Positions 16,658 through 25,211 of a DNA stretch of 41,323 bases are shown in pieces; the stretch's first letter is position 1, and each line of letters begins with the position of its first letter. The stretch covers positions 1 to 41,323 of the forward strand of contig CAJXFT010000010.1 in assembly GCA_913053235.1 (NCBI GenBank). Reading direction: 5' to 3'. This DNA comes from an uncultured Alphaproteobacteria bacterium (GTDB taxonomy: Bacteria > Pseudomonadota > Alphaproteobacteria > UBA828). The notes below the pieces were generated by a model. That model did not search any database and had not been told where the DNA came from. It worked only from the letters and a program-made list of their open reading frames with translations. The position numbers and the translations under genes are program-made.

Positions 16658-17650
16658 ATGACCGCAACAAGCAAGCGACCGATCGGCGCCCTCGTCTTCG
16701 GCGATACGCCGCCCGGCAAGATCGTCGATGTGTGCCAGAATCTGGAAAATAGCGGCTTCTCGGAACTATGGGTGGCCGAGGATTATTTCATGCTGTCGGG
16801 CTTCGCCAGCGCCGCCATGGCGCTGCAATCGACGCGCCGGATCAATGTCGGCATCGGCGCCATATCGGGCCGCGTGCGCCATCCCGCCGTCACCGCGATG
16901 GAGGCGGCGACGCTGGCCGGCGCCCATCCGGGCCGCCTCAGGCTGGCCATCGGCCATGGCGTGCCGGCCTGGACCGCGCAGATGGGGCTGAGGCCGAAAT
17001 CCTTCCTCAAATCCTTCCGCGAATGCACCACCGGGGTGAAGCGGCTGTTGAACGGCGAAACCCTCAGTGAGGAAGGCGAATATTATTCCTATGACGCGGT
17101 GAAGCTCAGCCATCCGGCGCCCGACCTCGACGTCCTCGGCGCCGTCGTCGGCCCGAACTCGACCGATCTTTGCGCCGAGATATCGGACGGCATCGTGCTC
17201 TCGGTGCTGTCCGGCCCGAAATATGTCGAGACCGTCAAAAAGAATGTCGAAAAAATCCGCGCCGCCAAGGGCCTGCCGGCGAAATTCGATATCGTCACCT
17301 ATGTGCTGGCCTCGGTCGGCGACGACAAAGAAGCGGTGCGGGGCGGGCTGAAGGGCGTCGCCGGCTTTTACCTCGACGCCATGGGCACGACTTTGATGAC
17401 CGGCGTCTACGATGCCAACGAGCAGCTGCAGCAGATGATCGACCAGGACGGCGCCACCGCCATCGCCGAAAACATGCCCGACGCGTGGATGGATTGGCTG
17501 ACAATCGGCGGCACGCCGGAGGACTGCATCCAATCGATCCGCGACCTCTTCGACGCCGGCACCTCCTCGATCGTCCTATGCCTGATGCCGACCAGCGATA
17601 TCGACACCCAAATCAAAAGATTCAGCGAATCGGTTTTGCCGAATATCTGA
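16658..17650 (+). CDS. LLM-class (luciferase-like) flavin/F420-dependent oxidoreductase, copy 1
   Basis: The product has 330 residues from ATG 16658, preceded by GAGGAAAG. The luciferase-like TIM barrel is indicated by GFSELWVAEDYFMLSGF (strand and helix near 35-50), INVGIGAISGRVRHPAVTAMEAATL, GRLRLAIGHG, LLNGETLSEEGEYY and the C-terminal GTPEDCIQSIRDLFDAGTSSIVL. These features are common to Mer-like F420 enzymes and FMN monooxygenases of the family, and the cofactor cannot be decided by eye. It is the last gene of the molybdenum hydroxylase operon, so it probably acts on the same compound or its product. A close paralogue lies at 23259; the two share most residues in the N-terminal 200 positions. 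Confidence 0.9.
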   Translation: MTATSKRPIGALVFGDTPPGKIVDVCQNLENSGFSELWVAEDYFMLSGFASAAMALQSTRRINVGIGAISGRVRHPAVTAMEAATLAGAHPGRLRLAIGHGVPAWTAQMGLRPKSFLKSFRECTTGVKRLLNGETLSEEGEYYSYDAVKLSHPAPDLDVLGAVVGPNSTDLCAEISDGIVLSVLSGPKYVETVKKNVEKIRAAKGLPAKFDIVTYVLASVGDDKEAVRGGLKGVAGFYLDAMGTTLMTGVYDANEQLQQMIDQDGATAIAENMPDAWMDWLTIGGTPEDCIQSIRDLFDAGTSSIVLCLMPTSDIDTQIKRFSESVLPNI

Positions 17651-17671
17651 ATTAAAACCCGGCTGTGCCGG
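17651..17671 (-). terminator. Rho-independent-like terminator of the bmp transporter operon
   Basis: On the minus strand a 5-bp GC hairpin CCGGC-ACA-GCCGG (17671 to 17659) is followed by GTTTTAATT. It starts right after the stop codon (17674-17672) of the last permease gene. It lies in the gap between convergent genes. The plus strand has a weaker T-run (TTACTT), so the minus direction is the better fit. Confidence 0.6.
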
Positions 17672-18598
17672 TTACTTCCGGTCCTCGCGCACATAGGGTA
17701 TGCCGAGGGCGCGCGGCGCGTCCTGGCCGGCGCGCATTTGCACGGCGGCATAGATCAGCACCGCCAGCGTTACGGCGTAAGGCGCCATGGCCATGAAATA
17801 TTGCGGGATCGGGAAGCCCGACGCCTGCAGGCGGGGAATAAGGGCTTCGATTCCGCCGAACAAGAGGCCGCCCAAGACGGCCCGAAACGGCCGCCAGCGC
17901 GAGAAAATGACCAGTGCGACGGCGATCCAGCCGCGCCCCTGGGTCATATCCAGGACAAAAATCTTGGCGATCACCAGTGACAGATAGCCGCCGGCGAGGC
18001 CGATGAAGGCGCCGCCGATGGTGGCCGCGAGAAGGCGGTAACCCTCGACATTGATGCCGGCGGCGTCCGCCGCTTGCGGGTTTTCACCGACCGCGCGCAG
18101 GCGCAAGCCCGTCCGCGTGTGATAGAGGAAGCGCCACACCAGAATCACCAGGCCGATCGTGATGTAAACGATATAGTCCTGTCCGAAAAAGAAACGGCCA
18201 ATGACCGGGATGTCGGTAAGCCAAGGAATATGAATCGGGTTAAGAGCGGAAAACGCCTTGTTGACCCAGGGAATGCCGATCAAGCCGGTCAGGCCGGCGC
18301 CGAGGAAAACGAATGTAATGCCGGTGAGGACCTGGTTGGTGCGCAGCACGACAACAAAAAAGCCGAAGCAGAAGCCCAAAAACGTTCCGCTCAGAATGGC
18401 TAATATGAAGCCGAGGGCGGCGTTGCCGTCGAATTCCAGGAACGCGACAACGCCGACCAGGGCGCCGCACAGCATGATGCCTTCGGCGCCCAAATTGAGC
18501 AGTCCGGCGCGCTCGTTGACGATCAGGCCAAGCGACGCGGCGATCAACGGCAGCGCGAAAACCGGGGTGAAGGCAAGCCAATGGGTGAGAAAATCCAT
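17672..18598 (-). CDS. ABC transporter permease, nucleoside/Bmp type (second permease)
   Basis: The product has 308 residues and is almost entirely hydrophobic, with about 8-10 membrane segments. The opening LAFTPVFALPLIAASLGLIVNERAGLLNLGAEGIML is the hallmark of the BPD_transp_2 family: the NERAG-LNLGAEG-ML segment is shared by permeases of nucleoside (NupQ/YufQ-like) and basic membrane protein systems. Further motifs are LRAVGENPQAADAAGINV and GLAGGYLSLV. It forms the channel with the permease encoded upstream, whose stop lies 3 bp from this start. It is the last gene of the four-gene unit bmp substrate-binding protein, ATPase, permease, permease. The transported compound is probably a nucleoside or similar heterocycle, judged from family only. 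Confidence 0.92.
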   Translation of the reverse strand: MDFLTHWLAFTPVFALPLIAASLGLIVNERAGLLNLGAEGIMLCGALVGVVAFLEFDGNAALGFILAILSGTFLGFCFGFFVVVLRTNQVLTGITFVFLGAGLTGLIGIPWVNKAFSALNPIHIPWLTDIPVIGRFFFGQDYIVYITIGLVILVWRFLYHTRTGLRLRAVGENPQAADAAGINVEGYRLLAATIGGAFIGLAGGYLSLVIAKIFVLDMTQGRGWIAVALVIFSRWRPFRAVLGGLLFGGIEALIPRLQASGFPIPQYFMAMAPYAVTLAVLIYAAVQMRAGQDAPRALGIPYVREDRK

Positions 18599-18601
18599 CG
18601 C

Positions 18602-19696
18602 CTAGACCTGCTCGTAATGCGCCATACGGAGGCGATAGCGGGCAAAGAATTCCGACGCCGTTACCGACAGCACGATGATCGCCTGGAACAGTCCGACCAG
18701 GGCGTCGGGCAGGCTGTAGAACACTTTCATGCTCTCGCCGGCGACATAGAGCCCGCCCATGAGAAAAGAGACGATCAGCACGATCAAGGGACGATTGCCT
18801 GAAAGAAAGGCGATGACGATGCCGGAGAAGCCATAGCCGACGGCCAAATGGAAAGTCAGCCGGCCCTCGGTCGCCGCCGCGATGGTGAAGCCCGCCATGC
18901 CGGCGAGGGCGCCCGAGGAGAGCGCCGACGTCAGGGTTATCGCCGAGAGCGGCAGGCCGATGGCATAGACCATACGCGGATTGACGCCGACAAAGCGCGA
19001 CTGGACGCCGAAGCGGGAGCGCTCGATCAGCCACCACACGATTAGAAACGCCAAGGCGGTGCCGACGATGCCGTAATGCACATCCTCCCAGCCGATCTTG
19101 GGCAGGCGCTCGAAATCGTCAAAGGCGGGGCTGTGCGGAAAATTATCCTTGGGGTCGCGCCACGGGCCGAACACCTGGTTCAAGACGAAGTAGAAAGCGA
19201 CGTAATTGAGCAGCAGAGTGGAAATCACCTCGTTTATATTGAGGCGCAGTTTGAGGAGCGCGCTTGGCAGCGCCCACAGCGCGCCGAAAACAAGGGCGAA
19301 GATGAACATCAGAGGCAGGCGGATGATTTCCGGCCCGATATCGAAAAAGGCGACGATGGTGCAGCCGATGGCGCCCATGAAGAGCTGCCCCTCGATGCCG
19401 ATATTCCAGTAATTCACCCGGAACGCCATGGAAGCGGCAAGGCCGACCATCACCAGGGGCGTGCTGTGAACGACGACCGTGCTGATGCCTTGTGCGTTGA
19501 GAAATGTGAAAGCGATAAACTCGTCGTAAATCGAGGCGACATCGACATTGCGGCTGACCAGAATGGCGACACAAATGCCAAGGCCGAAGAGAACGGCGCC
19601 GACAATGATGGCGATGCGCGGGGCCCAGCCAATTTTCTGACGCACCTCGAGCGTCAGGCGGCGGCTGCGCAGGAAAGAGAGGGATAGCGCTTGCAT
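18602..19696 (-). CDS. ABC transporter permease, nucleoside/Bmp type (first permease)
   Basis: The product has 364 residues, with a basic N-terminus, a first membrane segment near 27-50 (IAIIVGAVLFGLGICVAILV), and then the BPD_transp_2 pattern: STPLVMVGLAASMAFRVNYWNIGIEGQLFMGAIG, the counterpart of the NERAG segment in the partner permease. VGVNPRMVYAIGLPLSAITLTSALSSGALAGMAG resembles the conserved cytoplasmic loop (EAA-like) region. It is the NupP/YufP-like member, longer at the N-terminus than the NupQ-like partner, as is usual. It lies between the ATPase gene (18 bp upstream) and the second permease gene (3 bp downstream) on the minus strand. Confidence 0.92.
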   Translation of the reverse strand: MQALSLSFLRSRRLTLEVRQKIGWAPRIAIIVGAVLFGLGICVAILVSRNVDVASIYDEFIAFTFLNAQGISTVVVHSTPLVMVGLAASMAFRVNYWNIGIEGQLFMGAIGCTIVAFFDIGPEIIRLPLMFIFALVFGALWALPSALLKLRLNINEVISTLLLNYVAFYFVLNQVFGPWRDPKDNFPHSPAFDDFERLPKIGWEDVHYGIVGTALAFLIVWWLIERSRFGVQSRFVGVNPRMVYAIGLPLSAITLTSALSSGALAGMAGFTIAAATEGRLTFHLAVGYGFSGIVIAFLSGNRPLIVLIVSFLMGGLYVAGESMKVFYSLPDALVGLFQAIIVLSVTASEFFARYRLRMAHYEQV

Positions 19697-19714
19697 GTGT
19701 GAGCGGCGCCGGCG

Positions 19715-21214
19715 CTAGGCGTGACCAACCATCAGATGGCCGATCTCGTCGCGATCCGCCGGTGAATCGAACTCTCCCACCAGGCGGCCCCTGTTGATGA
19801 CGCCGATGCGGTCGGACACGGCCAGGACTTCATCGAGATCCTCGCTGATGAGCAGGATGGCGACATCGCGCTTGCAGGCCTCTCGCAAATATTCATGCAC
19901 CGCGGCGCAGGCCCGCACATCGAGCCCACGCGTCGGCGAATGCGCCAACAGGACAGTTGACTCGCCCGACATTTCGCGCGCCAGAACCAGCTTTTGCGCG
20001 TTGCCGCCCGACAGCAGCCGGGCACGGGTGACCGGCCCCGCACCAAGAATTTCATATTCCTGGATGGCTTTTTGCGTCCCGCGCAGGATAGCGCGCCGGT
20101 TGATCCAGGCGGCGTTGCCGAATGTCCTGTCGGCAAGATGCGAGACGACGAAATTATCCATAACCGAGAGATCGCCGGCGAGGCCGTAGATATAGCGCTC
20201 GGCCGGAATGGTCTTGACGCCCCTGGAGCGCAACCGCCTGGGGGAGGGTTTTTTCAGTAGCTCTCCGCCGAGCATGAACTCTCCCGATTCCATTTGGCGC
20301 AGGCCCATCAGGATTTCCGCCAACTCCGTCTGGCCGTTGCCGCCGACGCCGGCGAGGCCGTAAACCTGTCCGGCGTGAAGTGCTATCGAGAGATCGTCGA
20401 GCGCCGTCGCCCCATTGGCGCGCTTGGCGCTGACATTTTTAAGCTCGAGCACGATTTCGCCGCCGGCGCGCGGCTCAAGACTGTCGGAATCGGCTGCCTC
20501 GCCGACCATCAGTCGCGACAGATCCGTCGGCGAAAGCTCGCCCGGGTCGCGGCCGGCGGCGACGGTCTCGCCGGCGCGCATCACCGTGACCTTGTCGGCA
20601 TGGCTGAACACCTCGCGCAATTTGTGGGTGATGAGGATGACGCATTTGCCCATCTGGGCGAAGGATTTCAGCTGGTCCAACAGGCGCGTCGATTCCTCGT
20701 CCGTCAGCACCGCCGTCGGTTCGTCGAGAATCAGGATGTCGGCGCCGCCCATCATCACCTTGATGATTTCGGTGCGCTGCTGCTCTGAGACCGACAGGGT
20801 ATCGATGCGCCGGTCCGGATCGATTTCGAAACCGATTTCCCGGCTCGCCTCGCCGATTCGTTTGCGCACCTGAATGAGGCTTTCGCGCGCAACCGAGGCC
20901 ATGTGGCAGAAGGCGACATTTTCGGCCACGGTCATGTTCTCGACCAGCTTGAAATGCTGATGGACCATGCCGATGCCGAGGGAATTCGCCGCCAACGGCC
21001 CGGGGATGGCGACCGCTTCGCCGTTTACCTTGACCTCGCCGTGATCCGGAGAATAGAGGCCGCAGGCGATATTCATCAGCGTCGATTTGCCGGCGCCGTT
21101 TTCGCCGAGAAGCGCATGGACCTCGCCGCGCTCGGCGGTAAAAAAGGCGTCCACAAGAGCCGGATTGCCGTCGAAGCTCTTGTGGACGCCGTGAAATTCG
21201 AGAGCGGCGGTCAT
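19715..21214 (-). CDS. ABC transporter ATP-binding protein with two nucleotide-binding domains (nucleoside/Bmp type)
   Basis: The product has 499 residues and two ABC domains in tandem, the standard form for ribose, galactose and nucleoside importers. The first domain has Walker A GENGAGKST (about 38-46), an unusual signature LSVSEQQRTEIIK and Walker B ILILDEPTAVLT. The second has a degenerate Walker A (GVGGNGQTELAEIL), a good signature LSGGNAQKLVLARE and Walker B-like VLLAHSPTRGLDV; the SPTRGLDV ending is typical of the Bmp/nucleoside group. One catalytic site is therefore likely to dominate. The gene follows the substrate-binding protein gene (58 bp away) and precedes the permeases. Confidence 0.94.
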   Translation of the reverse strand: MTAALEFHGVHKSFDGNPALVDAFFTAERGEVHALLGENGAGKSTLMNIACGLYSPDHGEVKVNGEAVAIPGPLAANSLGIGMVHQHFKLVENMTVAENVAFCHMASVARESLIQVRKRIGEASREIGFEIDPDRRIDTLSVSEQQRTEIIKVMMGGADILILDEPTAVLTDEESTRLLDQLKSFAQMGKCVILITHKLREVFSHADKVTVMRAGETVAAGRDPGELSPTDLSRLMVGEAADSDSLEPRAGGEIVLELKNVSAKRANGATALDDLSIALHAGQVYGLAGVGGNGQTELAEILMGLRQMESGEFMLGGELLKKPSPRRLRSRGVKTIPAERYIYGLAGDLSVMDNFVVSHLADRTFGNAAWINRRAILRGTQKAIQEYEILGAGPVTRARLLSGGNAQKLVLAREMSGESTVLLAHSPTRGLDVRACAAVHEYLREACKRDVAILLISEDLDEVLAVSDRIGVINRGRLVGEFDSPADRDEIGHLMVGHA

Positions 21215-21272
21215 CGGTTCAGCCCGAGCATTGTCAAACTATATCGAGCCGAACCGCGCGCCGTTCCCGGCT

Positions 21273-22379
21273 TTAAAGTGTCTTTGTCGTACCGACAATG
21301 CCTTGGAGCAACCAGTCCATTCCCCAAAGATCGCCGTCGGAAGGCACTTCGCCCGCTTTCACGCGCAAGGTTCCCTCCTGGTCATAGAGCGGACCCTCGA
21401 AAACATGCAGGCCGTTGGCGATCGCTTTTTTGCCTTCCTCGATCTTGGCGACGATATCGGCAGGCACGGCATCGCCGCAGCAGGCGATATCGTTGCCGCC
21501 GTCATGGATATGAATGAAATCGCCATAAGGCTGGCTGCCCGGATCCCAGGTGCCATCGATCATTTGCTGGATCTTGGGGATCAGGTAACGGTCCCACACC
21601 CAAAGATGCGAGCATTGCGTCGCCTTGGGCGCGAACTCTCTCATGTCGCGGTGGTGCCCGGTGGCGTAGATACCGTTCTCCTGGGCGACGATTTGCGGTG
21701 TCGGCGTGTCGACATGCTGTCCGATGACGTCAACGCCCTGCTCGACCAGCGCCTGCGCCGCCGCCCGCTCCTTGACCGGATCGTTCCATGCGCCGGTATA
21801 AACGACATGCAATGTGACGTCCGGATTAACCGTACGCGCACCGATCAGATAGCCGTTAACCGTCCAATTGACGACGCCGTAGGGATTGGCCGCGACAAAG
21901 CCGATCTTGTTGGATTTGGTCAGCGCGCCGGCGGCCATGCCGCAGAGGTAATGCGGCTCGTAAGACCTGCCATAGATACCGGCCAGGTTTTGCGCGTTGG
22001 TGGCGCCGCCGGGAACGATGAAGGCGATGTCGGGATATTTTTCCGCCAGTTCGAGAAAGCCGTCGCTGTGACCGTAGCCGCTGCCGAAAATGACATTGTA
22101 GCCGCGTTTTATATATCTTTCGGCGGCCGGCTTGATGATCGATGCGACCTCGGGAATCTTCTCGACGAAAGGAATATCCCAGCCGAAATGCTTGTCGATT
22201 CTCAGCTTGGATTCGTGAATCGCCTGGGTCCAACCGCCATCGCTCTTAATGTCGAAATAGAGCCAGGCGACTTTTGGATCGCCCTTCAGTTTAAAGGGCT
22301 CTGCATTGGCAGCCTGCCCAAATGCGAACACCACGGCCGATATCATGGCCGCGGCCATTGCAAGGCGTAATATCTTCAT
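21273..22379 (-). CDS. Bmp/PnrA-family ABC transporter substrate-binding protein
   Basis: The product has 368 residues from ATG 22379, preceded by AAAGGGAGA on the minus strand; further in-frame ATGs up to 22481 would put basic residues before the signal peptide and are rejected. The signal peptide is MKILRLAMAAAMISAVVFAF, cleaved probably after ANA (about residue 24). No lipobox cysteine is seen, so the protein is likely free in the periplasm. The mature part has the Bmp pattern: VAWLYFDIKSDGGWTQAIHE, YNVIFGSGYGHSDGFLELAEKYPDIAF, then IGFVAANPYGVVNWTVNG. Relatives bind purine nucleosides or similar ligands. A degenerate copy of the IclR-type palindrome lies about 215 bp upstream (22592-22608). 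Confidence 0.93.
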   Translation of the reverse strand: MKILRLAMAAAMISAVVFAFGQAANAEPFKLKGDPKVAWLYFDIKSDGGWTQAIHESKLRIDKHFGWDIPFVEKIPEVASIIKPAAERYIKRGYNVIFGSGYGHSDGFLELAEKYPDIAFIVPGGATNAQNLAGIYGRSYEPHYLCGMAAGALTKSNKIGFVAANPYGVVNWTVNGYLIGARTVNPDVTLHVVYTGAWNDPVKERAAAQALVEQGVDVIGQHVDTPTPQIVAQENGIYATGHHRDMREFAPKATQCSHLWVWDRYLIPKIQQMIDGTWDPGSQPYGDFIHIHDGGNDIACCGDAVPADIVAKIEEGKKAIANGLHVFEGPLYDQEGTLRVKAGEVPSDGDLWGMDWLLQGIVGTTKTL

Positions 22380-22674
22380 CAACTGTCTCCCTTTGTCTTT
22401 GTTGCCTCGTTTACCAGACTTGCCGCCTCTCTTGCGCGGGCGGATTTTCAATCTGAATTCCTTCATCATGGCCGGCATCATGGCCGGGGCTCCGATCCGG
22501 CGCCCGAGCCACGGATTACACCCAAAGCGTAGGACAGAAGCCGTCCTGTCGGCAAGACCGTATCGGTCCTATGGGCAGGGTCAGGAAATTTTGCCCGCTA
22601 TGTGGATATTGTATTCATTTTTTATGGAGGCCGTCAAGGCGAAGCTTTTCTTAATTTACGCTACCGTTACCGCC
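22380..22674. other. Intergenic leader of the bmp operon
   Basis: This gap of 295 bp separates the bmp substrate-binding gene from the NTF2-like gene, both on the minus strand. It holds the ribosome-binding site for the bmp gene (just after 22379) and the palindrome-like site at 22592-22608. I see no gene: frames that cross it have poor codon patterns and no ribosome-binding sites. No riboswitch fold was recognised. Confidence 0.5.
22592..22608. promoter_or_regulatory. Degenerate IclR-type palindrome TGCCCG-CTATG-TGGATA
   Basis: Compared with the perfect site at 24278, the right arm TGGATA keeps 5 of 6 positions and the left arm TGCCCG keeps 4 of 6. The stretch CTATGTGGATA and the downstream TTCA are shared with the hyuA site at 35743. 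It lies upstream of the minus-strand bmp operon, so it may bring the transporter under the same regulator. Confidence 0.45.
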
Positions 22675-23079
22675 TCATTTCCACGGCGCGCAATGTTCAA
22701 ACGCCTGGGTGTCCTCATAGGCGTCCCAGAATTCAATGGCGCCATCGCGGATGTGAAACACCCATGCCCATTTGGCATGATAGTCCTTGCCCGAGGCGCG
22801 GCTGCGGCCATGCTCGGTCCCGGTCATCGCGACGCGGTTGCCCTCGACGGTGCAGCTCGTCATCTGATGGTCCATCATCTCGAGCGCCGCCGGCATGACG
22901 GTGAAATACTCTTCGAGCTTGGCGCGGCCCTGCCAGTGCCCGGCCCAGGGGAAGTCCGGCGTGCCGGCCATATCTATGACGCCGTCCTCGGTGAAGCAGG
23001 CGACGATATCATCGCGCGATCCGCTGGCTATGAGGCTGAGAAATCTATCGACCACGGCTTTCGGATTGTCATCGGTCAT
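22675..23079 (-). CDS. NTF2/SnoaL-like protein, second family member
   Basis: The product has 134 residues. The ATG at 23079 is preceded by GGGAG on the minus strand. The fold signature is an N-terminal helix (KAVVDRFLSLIASGSRDDIVACFTEDGVIDMAG), HWQGRAKLEEYF, then strands (NRVAMTGTEHGRSRASGKDYHAKWAWVFHIRDGAIEFWDAYED). The WVFHIRDGAIEFWDAYEDT ending closely resembles limonene-epoxide-hydrolase-like and SnoaL proteins. It could act as a small cyclase, isomerase or hydrolase. It is divergent from the LLM copy 2 gene, with 179 bp between the starts. Confidence 0.85.
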   Translation of the reverse strand: MTDDNPKAVVDRFLSLIASGSRDDIVACFTEDGVIDMAGTPDFPWAGHWQGRAKLEEYFTVMPAALEMMDHQMTSCTVEGNRVAMTGTEHGRSRASGKDYHAKWAWVFHIRDGAIEFWDAYEDTQAFEHCAPWK

Positions 23080-23258
23080 CGGGTTGGGTCTCCCATTTTT
23101 TTCCGCGTCGCCAGTCTATTCCGGTCACGCTTGAGCCGCATTCTAGACCGATCGGCGCCGGCCAAATGTATTTTTTCCGCCTCACGGCTCTGTCCAGCCG
23201 GCGAGCCACGCGCTAGACTCGCGCAAACTACGACACCAATGTCTTAAGGAGGCGCGGA

Positions 23259-24242
23259 ATGACGGGCAATTCCCACCCGGTCGGCATTTTCATTCTCGGC
23301 GATGTGCCGCCCAAGAATATCGTCACATTGAGCCGCCAGGTCGAGGCCTGCGGCTTTTCCGAACTGTGGTTCGCCGAGGATTATTTCATGCTGTCGGGCT
23401 TTTCCAGCGCCGCCATGGCCTTGCAGGCGACCGATTCGATCAAGGTCGGTGTCGGCGCGGTGTCCGCCGTGGTGCGCCATCCGGCGGTGACGGCGATGGA
23501 GGCGGCGACGCTGGCCGGCGCTTACCCCGGGCGTTTCACCCTCGGCACCGGGCATGGCGTGCCGGCCTGGACAAAGCAGATGAAGCTCTATCCGAGATCC
23601 GTTCTCACCGCCATGCGCGAGAGCGTAACCTCGGTCAAGCGCCTGCTCGCCGGCGAGACCCTGAACAATGAGGGCGAATATTTCGGCTTCGACGAGGTCA
23701 AGCTCACCCATCCCGCCCCGGCGCTCGAGGTGTTGACCGCCGTCATCGGGCCGAAATCCGTCGACCTCACGGCCGAGATCGCCGACGGCATGTTGATTTC
23801 CGTCCTCGCCGGGCCCGAATATGTGCGCACCGTTTCCCAGCGCATCAAGAAGCAGCGCCCCGACGGCGGCGAAAATTTCCGATTCGTCACCTATGCACTG
23901 GCTAACGTCTCGCATCGCCGCGAGGAGGCACGCGCCAAGCTGCGCGCGGTGACCGCTTTTTATCTCGGCGCCGTCGGCCCGACGCTGATCACCGGCGTCT
24001 ATGGCGTCAACGATGCGCTGGCGGCGCTGATGGCCGAAGGCGGCGCCGCCGCGATCGAGCAAAAAATGCCGGATGAATGGCTCGACTGGCTGGCCGTCAC
24101 TGGCGATCCGGCGGAATGCCTGACCGGCATTCAAAACCTGTTCGCCGCCGGTTCGACCTCCGTCGTTCTGTGCGTCGCTCCTTCCGAGGAATTGCCCGAG
24201 CAGCTCGATATGATTTCGCGCGAGGTGCTGCCAAAACTCTAA
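23259..24242 (+). CDS. LLM-class (luciferase-like) flavin/F420-dependent oxidoreductase, copy 2
   Basis: The product has 327 residues from ATG 23259, after AAGGAGG (ideal ribosome-binding site, 23246-23252). It is a paralogue of the gene at 16658: both contain GFSELW-AEDYFMLSGF-SAAMALQ, VRHPAVTAMEAATLAGA and GHGVPAWT. The barrel features continue through KRLLAGETLNNEGEYF and the C-terminal DPAECLTGIQNLFAAGSTSVVLCVAP. It sits just upstream of the IclR regulator gene, on the same strand, but a promoter-like region with a palindrome separates them. It is likely a flavin- or F420-dependent enzyme in the same catabolic route. The cofactor and reaction are not determined. Confidence 0.9.
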   Translation: MTGNSHPVGIFILGDVPPKNIVTLSRQVEACGFSELWFAEDYFMLSGFSSAAMALQATDSIKVGVGAVSAVVRHPAVTAMEAATLAGAYPGRFTLGTGHGVPAWTKQMKLYPRSVLTAMRESVTSVKRLLAGETLNNEGEYFGFDEVKLTHPAPALEVLTAVIGPKSVDLTAEIADGMLISVLAGPEYVRTVSQRIKKQRPDGGENFRFVTYALANVSHRREEARAKLRAVTAFYLGAVGPTLITGVYGVNDALAALMAEGGAAAIEQKMPDEWLDWLAVTGDPAECLTGIQNLFAAGSTSVVLCVAPSEELPEQLDMISREVLPKL

Positions 24243-24259
24243 CAATTTTGCTATCGGCC

Positions 24260-24294
24260 TTGACGCTGCCGGCGCTTTATCCGATATACGGATA
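24260..24294 (+). promoter_or_regulatory. iclR promoter with perfect palindrome TATCCG-ATATA-CGGATA (24278-24294)
   Basis: The palindrome has two perfect 6-bp arms with a 5-bp spacer. A -35-like TTGACG is at 24260-24265, and any -10 box at normal spacing (GATATA or TATACG) falls inside the palindrome, so binding there should block RNA polymerase. The homology with the hyuA site extends another 11 bp to the right (through 24305), with 8 of those 11 positions identical. IclR regulators often control their own gene. Confidence 0.7.
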
Positions 24295-24323
24295 CGTTGT
24301 TTAAATTTATCGGCGCCGGAAAC

Positions 24324-25136
24324 ATGGTGCAAAAGAAACAAAATGCACGGCGTGGCGGCGGCCCGGCGGGCGACAGGGGGCCGGCGCTGAAAGGCGTGCG
24401 GCGCTCGTTGCAGGTGTTGGAATATATCGCCCTCAATCCGGGCCGCGCCACCGATGTGGCGGCGGGGTTGAATGTTTCCTGGGCGACGCTGCACCGCACC
24501 TTGAGCGAATTGGAGCAGGGCGGCTTCGTCACCCGCGAGGCCGATACCAACCGCTACAGCATCGGCGCCCGCATGTGGTTTATCGGCACCGCCTATCTGG
24601 CCGGCCATAAAATGCTGGAAGCGGCGCAACCCTATCTCGACGATGCCGCCGAGGGCGGCGATTACACGGTGCAGCTGGTCGAGCGTTCGGGCCGCCTCGC
24701 GGTCACCCTCTATTCCTACCAGACGGCGGGCGAGGTGATCACCAAATCGACCTATGGCTATCATTTTCCGCTGCATTGCGGCTCCAAGGGCCAGGTGCTG
24801 CTGGCCTATTGCGAGGCCGAGGATATCGACGAATATCTCAATGGTCCGCTGGAGAGTTTGACGCCCGAGACCGTCACCCAACCCAAGGCGCTGCGCCAGC
24901 GGCTGAAGGAAATCAAAGCCCAGGGCTACGCCCTGACGATCGGCGATGTGCAGCAGTTCACCGGCTCGCTGTCGGCGCCGGTGTTCGACCGCGCCCACCA
25001 GGCCGTCGGCGCCGTCTGCTTCATCACCAAACGCAGCGCCTTGCGCGACGCGGCGGTGGTTGAGGCGATGCTGGAAACACTCCTGCGCACCGCCCAATCG
25101 ACCTCCCTCGCCCTCGGCTGGCGTCCGGGAGGGTAG
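24324..25136 (+). CDS. IclR-family transcriptional regulator
   Basis: The product has 270 residues from ATG 24324; a TTG at 24297 is in frame but would touch the operator and start almost at the predicted transcript start. A basic N-terminal tail precedes the winged helix (RRSLQVLEYIALNPGRATDVAAGLNVSWATLHRTLSELEQGGFV, with the wing DTNRYSIGARM). The C-terminal effector domain shows the family ending HCGSKGQVLLAYCEAEDIDEYL, then IGDVQQFTGSLSAPVFDRAHQAVGAVCF. IclR proteins sense aromatic, organic-acid or purine-derived ligands and act as repressors or activators. Related palindromes near the hyu-cox operon and (weaker) near the bmp operon, plus half-sites before coxG, suggest it controls all of them. 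Confidence 0.93.
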   Translation: MVQKKQNARRGGGPAGDRGPALKGVRRSLQVLEYIALNPGRATDVAAGLNVSWATLHRTLSELEQGGFVTREADTNRYSIGARMWFIGTAYLAGHKMLEAAQPYLDDAAEGGDYTVQLVERSGRLAVTLYSYQTAGEVITKSTYGYHFPLHCGSKGQVLLAYCEAEDIDEYLNGPLESLTPETVTQPKALRQRLKEIKAQGYALTIGDVQQFTGSLSAPVFDRAHQAVGAVCFITKRSALRDAAVVEAMLETLLRTAQSTSLALGWRPGG

Positions 25137-25143
25137 GTTTTTG

Positions 25144-25179
25144 TTCACATATCGGATATAATGCCCTATAATCGGATAT
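25144..25179 (+). promoter_or_regulatory. coxG operon promoter (TTCACA-17 bp-TATAAT) with two direct half-sites ATCGGATAT
   Basis: TTCACA at 25144-25149 and a perfect TATAAT at 25167-25172 are 17 bp apart, a near-ideal sigma-70 promoter. ATCGGATAT occurs at 25151-25159, within the spacer, and at 25171-25179, over the start region, exactly 20 bp apart. The half-site equals one arm of the iclR palindrome read on the other strand. Transcription would begin near 25179, leaving a leader of about 33 nt to ATG 25212. Confidence 0.7.
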
Positions 25180-25211
25180 CGTTTAACGCTTGCCAATAAC
25201 GGTGGCGCGCC

